From positions 1-11,424 of the forward strand of contig JAJYRY010000025.1 in the NCBI GenBank assembly GCA_021793855.1: a stretch of DNA of 11,424 nt, read 5' to 3'. The DNA is from Thermoplasmata archaeon (GTDB taxonomy: Archaea > Thermoplasmatota > Thermoplasmata > Thermoplasmatales > GCA-001856825). Shown here in pieces: positions 7,430 through 11,424 of the stretch. The notes below the pieces were generated by a model. The model made no database searches. It had not been told where the DNA came from and saw only the letters and a program-made list of their open reading frames with translations. A program made the position numbers and the translations under genes. Numbering within the stretch: the first letter of the stretch is position 1; every line of letters begins with the position of its first letter.

Positions 7430-7470
7430 CATTAAATATAGCCCCGGTTATACGTTAGAATATAAAAAAG

Positions 7471-7478
7471 CTTATATA
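7471..7478 (+). promoter_or_regulatory. Box A promoter of the FtsZ-like gene
   Basis: CTTATATA, preceded by an A-rich stretch that could act as a BRE, is centred about 26 nt upstream of the ATG at 7501. No ribosome binding site is present, so the transcript is probably leaderless. Confidence 0.6.
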
Positions 7479-7479
7479 G

Positions 7480-7506
7480 TGTCATATTAATGTCATTAAT
7501 ATGTCA
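7480..7506. promoter_or_regulatory. Palindromic operator candidate over the start of the FtsZ-like gene
   Basis: Positions 7483-7503 form a perfect palindrome with 10-bp arms around a central T (CATATTAATG-T-CATTAATATG), extending to 7480-7506 with one mismatched pair. Within it TGTCA occurs three times exactly 11 bp apart (7480, 7491, 7502). It sits just downstream of box A and covers the predicted transcription start and the ATG, where a bound dimeric regulator would block initiation. The regulator is unknown. Confidence 0.6.
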
Positions 7507-8052
7507 GACAATTTTAAGGTTATTGGTGTAGGAGGCGCAGGTGTAAATGTTGTTAAGGCTCTTGGGTACGAGAATTCTGTCTACATAGACTCTAGTCATT
7601 TCGGTAGCATGGAGGGAGTAGTTGATTATGTCAATTCCCAGGTGAGGGGATCAAAGGTAGTAGTAGTTTCTTCCCCTGCAGGTCAGTTTTCATCTTCAGT
7701 TCTGAAGCCAGTCTGTAATGCGCTGAATTCAAATGGGAACAGTGTTTTCTTTATAGGCATCATGCCATTTCATAGTGAATCCCCGGAGAGAAAGGTTAGG
7801 GGGGACATGCTCTTGAGGGAACTGAAAAAGTCGGTTGAGGTAACTTCGGTTGTGGAAAACGAGAATTTTGCGTCTTCCATGAAGGAATACCCATGGACTA
7901 ACGTTCTAGCGAAGATAAATGAGCACATCGATAGTCTTGTGAAAGGCATAGTATCAGAAAATGGAAAGTTGCGGGCTAGTGATAATTCAACGGCTCCCAG
8001 GCAGGTCGAACAGAACGCGTTTCAGGGTAGTATCAGCATTTCGCTGAATTGA
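7501..8052 (+). CDS. Short degenerate FtsZ/tubulin-superfamily protein
   Basis: A 183-residue protein resembling only the N-terminal, nucleotide-binding half of FtsZ (full-length FtsZ is about 350-400). The first strand and T1 loop VIGVGGAGVN (7-16) match FtsZ. VVVVSSPAGQFSSSVLKPV (53-71) lies where FtsZ has the GGGTGTG signature (T4 loop), which is lost here. IGIMPFHSESPERKVR (85-100) followed by a helix and VTSVVENENF (114-123) matches the FtsZ PF-x-EG-x2-R ... IPNDRL segment, and residues 130-152 resemble the core helix H7. The chain then ends in a polar tail (153-183): the T7 catalytic loop and C-terminal domain are absent. The segment between T1 and T4 is also shortened, with no recognisable T3 loop. 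GTP hydrolysis and ordinary polymerisation look unlikely; a regulatory or capping role toward true FtsZ is a guess. The start is leaderless ATG 7501. Confidence 0.65.
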   Translation: MSDNFKVIGVGGAGVNVVKALGYENSVYIDSSHFGSMEGVVDYVNSQVRGSKVVVVSSPAGQFSSSVLKPVCNALNSNGNSVFFIGIMPFHSESPERKVRGDMLLRELKKSVEVTSVVENENFASSMKEYPWTNVLAKINEHIDSLVKGIVSENGKLRASDNSTAPRQVEQNAFQGSISISLN

Positions 8053-8110
8053 TCCAAAGACTTCCTATAAAAAATCAACTAAGGAAGAAGGATTGGGAGT
8101 GGGAGACAGG

Positions 8111-8118
8111 TTTAAATC
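8111..8118 (+). promoter_or_regulatory. Box A promoter of the threonine-synthase-like gene
   Basis: TTTAAATC is centred about 27 nt upstream of the in-frame ATG at 8142, within the 89-bp gap after the FtsZ-like gene. It supports independent, leaderless transcription and decides the start codon. Confidence 0.6.
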
Positions 8119-8141
8119 AAAATCTGAAATCACTTTCACAA

Positions 8142-9077
8142 ATGGGGAAAAGTCATGAAGTACTGGGCAACACTCCCTTGATAAGTGCAAAGAATCTGGG
8201 GAAGGAGCTAGGGATTGAAAGGTTATACCTGAAATATGAAGGATCTAATCCCACAGGCACACAGAAGGACAGGGTTGCCTCACTGCACGTTCAAAAAGCG
8301 GTGGAGTATGGTTATGACACCGTTGTGGTCGGAAGCTGCGGAAATTACGGAGCGGCGATTGCGTACTATGCTTCGTTACATCATCTGAAATCCTTAATTT
8401 ACATACCCAGACAGTTTCATTCGCCAAGACTTGAAGAAATACAGTACAAGTATGGTGCAAGATTGATGCTTGTGGACGGGATGTACGAAGACTCGGTAGA
8501 GGCAAGCAAGAGGGACGCAACCGAGAATAACTGGTTTGATGCGAATGCGGGCGCACATCCTGAGCTAGGTCTGGAGGCCTACGCGCCGATTGCACAGGAA
8601 TTATTCCAGGTTATAGGGGATGTGCCAGATACCGTGTCTGTTCCAGTTGGCAATGGAACTACGCTTGCAGGCATATACCATGGATTCGAAAAAATGAAGA
8701 TATCTGGTCTGGTGAAGAAAGTACCTAAAATCATAGCTGCTAGCACAGACGGAGGGAACCCGGTAATTTCAAGCTTCAAGGGACGGCTAGCAAAAATAGC
8801 CGACTTCCCTAGAAATAGAATAAGGGAAACTGAGATTAATGAACCACTTGTCAACTACCATTCATACGATGGTGACCTTGCATACGAAGCAGTCATAAAA
8901 TCGAAGGGATATGCAGAATATGTGACTGACGAAGAGTTGCTATCTTTTAAGAAGCTTGTGAAGGAAAGGGAGAATTTGGATGCTATTCCAGCAGCGGTCG
9001 CCTCTTTGGTGGGTACATATCACGTTGTGGGCAGGAAGAACGACAAGGGCATCCACGTAGCTGTGCTGACAGGCTGA
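8142..9077 (+). CDS. Threonine-synthase-like PLP-dependent enzyme
   Basis: A 311-residue fold-type II PLP enzyme. The frame is open back to a TTG at 8049 overlapping the previous stop, but family homology begins at VLGNTPLISAKNLG right after the ATG at 8142, which also has a well-placed box A; the 31 extra residues look like untranslated sequence. The PLP lysine lies in NPTGTQKDR (Lys41 from this start), the substrate/cofactor loop is SCGNYG, and the phosphate-binding loop is PVGNGTTLAG. The last motif and the IIAASTDGGNPV and AVLTG segments favour threonine synthase over cysteine synthase; TQ before KDR and SCGNYG are unusual for either. The protein lacks the N-terminal extension of many threonine synthases. 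The reaction would be O-phosphohomoserine to threonine if it is genuine, but a different beta- or gamma-replacement substrate is possible. Confidence 0.8.
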   Translation: MGKSHEVLGNTPLISAKNLGKELGIERLYLKYEGSNPTGTQKDRVASLHVQKAVEYGYDTVVVGSCGNYGAAIAYYASLHHLKSLIYIPRQFHSPRLEEIQYKYGARLMLVDGMYEDSVEASKRDATENNWFDANAGAHPELGLEAYAPIAQELFQVIGDVPDTVSVPVGNGTTLAGIYHGFEKMKISGLVKKVPKIIAASTDGGNPVISSFKGRLAKIADFPRNRIRETEINEPLVNYHSYDGDLAYEAVIKSKGYAEYVTDEELLSFKKLVKERENLDAIPAAVASLVGTYHVVGRKNDKGIHVAVLTG

Positions 9078-9094
9078 CTTGCTGAAAGCTCTAT

Positions 9095-9793
9095 TCACTT
9101 CTTCCGCGGACCATTGTGTCTGCAGCCGATGGCACCCATCAGTATCCTGTATTCGTAAGGTGTCAGTATGGCCCTTGAAATGACACGCCTGAAGAGAAGC
9201 GTTGTCTTGTTGATCCTGTGACTGGGGTAATTATTTTCGATGAGTGATTCCCTGAACTTCTCAATCAGCCTGTCGTTATCCCTTCTTGTTACCGTTTCAA
9301 CCTTCTTCGTTCTTTTACCACCGAACAACTCATAGAATAGAATCGCAGCTGCGCTTGACACGTTGAGTATCGGATACTCTTCATCGGCTGGGATATGGAC
9401 AAAGAAGTCGCACATTGCAAGTTCACTGTTCGTCAATCCAATATCCTCCCTCCCAAGTATGATCCCTACCTTTCCACCAATCCTTCTGGACTGGTTAACA
9501 AATTCTTCAGGGTTCATGTAGTTCCTTAGGACCTCCCTCGGCGAATCGCTCTTTACTCCAGAGGTTCCGACAACAAATTCAAGCCCTTCGATGGCATCTT
9601 CCAGTTTTTCTACCATTCTACATCTCGAAAGTATTTCACTTCCCTTCATAGAGCGAAAGAAATCCTCGCTGGGAATCCTGTGGGTGTTTACAACAGTCAG
9701 GTCACTCAGTCCAAAATTCTTCATCAACCTTGCAATTGCTCCTAGGTTTCCCGGGTTCTTAGGCTCAACAACTATGATCCTAACCGACTGCAC
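9095..9793 (-). CDS. SPOUT (SpoU/TrmH-class) RNA 2'-O-methyltransferase, TrmJ-like
   Basis: A 232-residue SAM-dependent methyltransferase with the trefoil-knot motifs in order: NPGNLGAIARLMKNFG (13-28, motif 1), LGREDIGLTNSEL (113-125, motif 2) and YPILNVSSAAAILFYEL (140-156, motif 3). The opening strand RIIVVEP and the roughly 70-residue basic C-terminal extension fit TrmJ, which methylates the 2'-hydroxyl of nucleotide 32 in tRNA; other SpoU-class targets cannot be excluded. The enzyme acts as a dimer in this family. The start is GTG at 9791-9793; no in-frame ATG precedes it and a box A sits upstream at near-leaderless distance. It converges with the threonine-synthase-like gene (17 bp between stops) and is divergent from folC. 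Confidence 0.88.
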   Translation of the reverse strand: MQSVRIIVVEPKNPGNLGAIARLMKNFGLSDLTVVNTHRIPSEDFFRSMKGSEILSRCRMVEKLEDAIEGLEFVVGTSGVKSDSPREVLRNYMNPEEFVNQSRRIGGKVGIILGREDIGLTNSELAMCDFFVHIPADEEYPILNVSSAAAILFYELFGGKRTKKVETVTRRDNDRLIEKFRESLIENNYPSHRINKTTLLFRRVISRAILTPYEYRILMGAIGCRHNGPRKK

Positions 9794-9810
9794 AATCTTA
9801 ATTTTGAACG

Positions 9811-9820
9811 TAAATAAACC
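9811..9820 (-). promoter_or_regulatory. Box A promoter of the TrmJ-like gene
   Basis: On the minus strand GGTTTATTTA lies about 22-25 nt upstream of the GTG at 9793. It directly abuts the box A of the opposite gene. Confidence 0.45.
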
Positions 9821-9830
9821 TTTTTACTAA
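9819..9830 (+). promoter_or_regulatory. Box A promoter of folC
   Basis: CCTTTTTACTAA is centred about 25 nt upstream of the ATG at 9849, consistent with a leaderless transcript. Confidence 0.5.
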
Positions 9831-9848
9831 CGAATATCTTCACTGGCA

Positions 9849-11162
9849 ATGGACGGGGAGAAATACCTATTTTCCCTCTCAAGATTTGGAATAAAGCTAG
9901 GACTCGGTCCAACGCTAGATTTTGCAAAGCAATTAAGGGATCCACACAAGAGTTTCAAAAGCATCCATGTTGCAGGGTCTAATGGGAAGGGATCTACTGC
10001 CACGTTCATATACAGGATACTGAAAAGGAAGTATCTTGCAGGGCTCTACACGTCTCCTCATCTCAGAAGATTCTCTGAAAGGATTATAGTGAACGATGAG
10101 GAAATCCCTGCAATGTTTGTGGACGAGTTTGTTAAAAAGCACAGCTCAAAAATAGAGTACCATGGGATGGAGACACAACTCACTTTCTTTGAATATACGA
10201 CCAACATGGCTTTTGACTTCTTCAGGAGCAAGGGGGTACAATTTGCATCAGTGGAAGTAGGGCTTGGAGGAAGGCTAGATTCAACCAACATAATAGACCC
10301 TGAAGTTTCAATCATCACCAGTCTATCGCTCGAGCACGCAGACAAGCTTGGTGGGAGCATCGAGTATATTGCGAAGGAGAAGGGAGGCATCATAAAGAGG
10401 GGTAAACCTGTAATTCTAGGAAAGGTCCCTGAGATTGCAAGGCGGGTCATCCTAGACATTGCAAGGCAATCTAAGTCCCCCGTGAAGGAGATTGTTGACT
10501 ATACTGCAAGGAACGTTGACCTTTCTTTGGATGGAACTAGCTTTAGCGTTAAAACCGATGTGGGCAGTTACAATGTGAAACTGAAGGCACTAGGAGACTA
10601 TCAGGTGAACAATTCAATTGCGGCCATTCTTGCTTCAGAATCGCTGGAAACTCCTATGAATGGTAGTGATATTCTTTATGGTCTTCAGGAGAAGCAGATA
10701 CCAGGTAGATTTGAGATCAGGAGGAGAAATCCACTCATGATCCTAGACGGAGCCCACAATTCAGAGGCTACAAGAGTCCTAAGCTCGAACATAAAGAGAT
10801 ACGCAATAAAGGACCCGTTGATTTTAATGGGGGTTCTTAGAGACAAGAACAGTTACAACATCCTCCAGAATTTGGCAGAAGTTTCAGATAGCGTTTTACT
10901 GACTGAACCAAACGAACCAGAGAGGAAGAAGAGAGTTGAAGACCTGAAAAGGGAAGCACGTCTTTTCTTCAGGGAAGTAGAAATTGAAAACGTACCTAAA
11001 AAAGCGTTAGATTCAGCAATCAAGTCCGGTAGAAATGTTGTCATAACAGGCTCTCTATACCTTGTTGGTGAAGCTGAAACGTTGTTGGATGAGAGGGAAA
11101 AATCGGAAAGGTTTCCAGTGGAAATAGAGGGACTGCAAAAACCCACGGAATTAATCGAATAG
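9849..11162 (+). CDS. folC: Folylpolyglutamate/dihydrofolate synthase (FolC-type Mur ligase)
   Basis: A 437-residue ATP-dependent ligase of normal family length that adds glutamate to folates and, in bifunctional members, joins dihydropteroate to glutamate. Visible motifs are the N-terminal FGIKLGLGPTLDFAKQL, P-loop HVAGSNGKGST (40-50), TSPHLRRFSERI (68-79), VGLGGRLDSTNII (137-149), LSLEHADKLGGS (159-170), IAKEKGGIIK (174-183, with Lys178 at the carbamylated-lysine position), the domain-linking IPGRFEI (284-290), LDGAHN (299-304) and the C-terminal VITGSLYLVGEA (398-409). Whether it acts on folate or a modified pterin in this organism cannot be told. The ATG at 9849 has a box A at leaderless distance, 55 bp from the divergent TrmJ-like start. 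Its last codons contain an origin-recognition-box-like sequence. Confidence 0.92.
   Translation: MDGEKYLFSLSRFGIKLGLGPTLDFAKQLRDPHKSFKSIHVAGSNGKGSTATFIYRILKRKYLAGLYTSPHLRRFSERIIVNDEEIPAMFVDEFVKKHSSKIEYHGMETQLTFFEYTTNMAFDFFRSKGVQFASVEVGLGGRLDSTNIIDPEVSIITSLSLEHADKLGGSIEYIAKEKGGIIKRGKPVILGKVPEIARRVILDIARQSKSPVKEIVDYTARNVDLSLDGTSFSVKTDVGSYNVKLKALGDYQVNNSIAAILASESLETPMNGSDILYGLQEKQIPGRFEIRRRNPLMILDGAHNSEATRVLSSNIKRYAIKDPLILMGVLRDKNSYNILQNLAEVSDSVLLTEPNEPERKKRVEDLKREARLFFREVEIENVPKKALDSAIKSGRNVVITGSLYLVGEAETLLDEREKSERFPVEIEGLQKPTELIE
11112..11131 (+). other. Origin-recognition-box-like element 1
   Basis: TTTCCAGTGGAAATAGAGGG, lying inside the last codons of folC, resembles the archaeal mini-ORB pattern: a short dyad around CAGTGGAAA followed by a G tract. 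The dyad TTTCC-AGT-GGAAA is perfect. The G tract is shorter than in well-studied origins. Confidence 0.5.
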
Positions 11163-11173
11163 AAACAGTTTCT
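11161..11173. repeat. 13-bp perfect palindrome AGAAAC-A-GTTTCT
   Basis: Two 6-bp arms around a single base, overlapping the folC stop codon and lying between the two ORB-like elements. It could be an extra initiator or regulator site, or a weak hairpin at the end of folC mRNA. Confidence 0.5.
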
Positions 11174-11178
11174 TTGAT

Positions 11179-11200
11179 TCTCCAGTCGAAATGTAGGGGA
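11179..11200 (+). other. Origin-recognition-box-like element 2
   Basis: TCTCCAGTCGAAATGTAGGG followed by GA carries the CCAGT-x-GAAA core and a G4 tract in the same order and orientation as element 1, 67 bp away (start to start). This similarity between two sites beside an Orc1/Cdc6 gene is the basis for the call. Confidence 0.55.
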
Positions 11201-11254
11201 GCGCATGTGACGTGACGTATTTATCGATTTTGGTAAAAGACTTGATAAGAAACC

Positions 11255-11264
11255 GTTTTAATAA
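11255..11264 (+). promoter_or_regulatory. Box A promoter of the right-hand Orc1/Cdc6 gene
   Basis: GTTTTAATAA is centred about 28 nt upstream of the ATG at 11288, with no ribosome binding site in between, consistent with leaderless or near-leaderless transcription. Confidence 0.45.
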
Positions 11265-11287
11265 GGTACCATTTCTCTTACCATAAC

Positions 11288-11424
11288 ATGGAAAATTCAT
11301 CTAAAAATTTATTTGAAAAATTCTCTCACTCTTCACTGATAGTAAAGGGACAGAGGCAGGCACTCGAGCCAGGTTTTGTCCCAGACAGGCTTCCTCACAG
11401 GGAAAAGGAAGCTGAACAACTTGC
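11288..11424 (+). CDS. Orc1/Cdc6 replication initiator (3' partial)
   Basis: Forty-five codons are visible before the window ends. The segment FVPDRLPHREKEAEQL (residues 30-45) is the hallmark that precedes the AAA+ domain in archaeal Orc1/Cdc6 proteins (a Y/F-VP-x-x-LPHRE-x-E-x-x-L pattern). The preceding residues (SSKNLFEKFSHSSLIVKGQR) resemble the variable N-terminal basic arm of such initiators. The Walker motifs lie beyond the edge. The protein would bind ORB elements and recruit MCM. It matches the family consensus more closely than the paralogue at 6344, and its position directly after ORB-like elements makes it the likely principal initiator. Confidence 0.82.
   Translation, partial: MENSSKNLFEKFSHSSLIVKGQRQALEPGFVPDRLPHREKEAEQL

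Larger units (their letters stand above)
11163..11287. other. Candidate replication origin (oriC) intergenic region
   Basis: This 125-bp gap leads into an Orc1/Cdc6 gene, the usual place for an archaeal origin. It contains an ORB-like element at 11179-11200, a 13-bp palindrome at its left edge, the tandem GTGACGTGACGT (11207-11218) and an A/T-rich stretch (about 11218-11264) that could melt. A further ORB-like element lies just upstream inside folC. Both ORB-like sites face the same way, toward the Orc1/Cdc6 gene. Confidence 0.55.

Noticed and set aside
11330..11352. TTCACTGATAGTAAAGGG inside the right-hand Orc1/Cdc6 gene as a further ORB
   Set aside because: Only the spacing of a CACTG core and a G tract is similar; the GAAA part does not match and it lies in coding sequence.
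1..11424. CRISPR array, insertion sequence, prophage or toxin-antitoxin pair
   Set aside because: No regularly spaced repeats, transposase motifs, terminal inverted repeats or small two-gene toxin operon were seen; the genes are mostly housekeeping types.

Overview
The window looks like a chromosomal segment of a thermophilic or acidophilic euryarchaeon, most likely of the Thermoplasmata. The evidence is the Orc1/Cdc6 initiator family, the archaeal-type box A (TATA) elements centred about 26 nt upstream of start codons that therefore appear leaderless, the heavy use of AGA/AGG arginine and ATA isoleucine codons, and the tRNA without an encoded CCA. No mobile element, CRISPR array or rRNA is visible. 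The lineage is an inference from style, not from a database match.

Left part (1-3219): a two-gene operon encodes a PD-(D/E)XK nuclease with four cysteines arranged as in the AddB/RecB/Cas4 iron-sulphur nucleases (its 5' end lies outside the window) and, one base later, a UvrD/AddA-type superfamily 1 helicase. Together they resemble a split helicase-nuclease for DNA end processing. The helicase appears to lack an N-terminal Q motif.

Middle-left (3220-5301): a tRNA-Glu(CTC) with an unusual T loop, a leaderless single-pass surface protein rich in N-glycosylation sequons, a gene-poor stretch of about 380 bp, a DUF1059 small putative metal-binding protein and a deoxycytidylate deaminase.

Middle-right (5357-9077): an aldo/keto reductase, divergent from an Orc1/Cdc6-like AAA+ ATPase with a divergent sensor 1 region. 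Next comes a short FtsZ/tubulin-superfamily protein with only the nucleotide-binding half and a degenerate signature loop, preceded by a perfect 21-bp palindrome lying between the TATA box and the start codon. It is followed by a threonine-synthase-like PLP enzyme whose best start is a leaderless ATG at 8142.

Right end (9095-11424): a TrmJ-like SPOUT methyltransferase, divergent from a FolC-type Mur ligase. A short intergenic region with origin-recognition-box-like elements then leads into the N-terminus of a second Orc1/Cdc6 gene, cut by the window edge. The end of folC plus this gap (about 11110-11287) is the best candidate for a replication origin and is the most notable feature together with the degenerate FtsZ-like gene and its operator-like palindrome. 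Replication (two Orc1/Cdc6 paralogues, candidate origin), DNA repair (helicase-nuclease), nucleotide and folate metabolism (dCMP deaminase, FolC) and a possible division-related gene lie within 11 kb.
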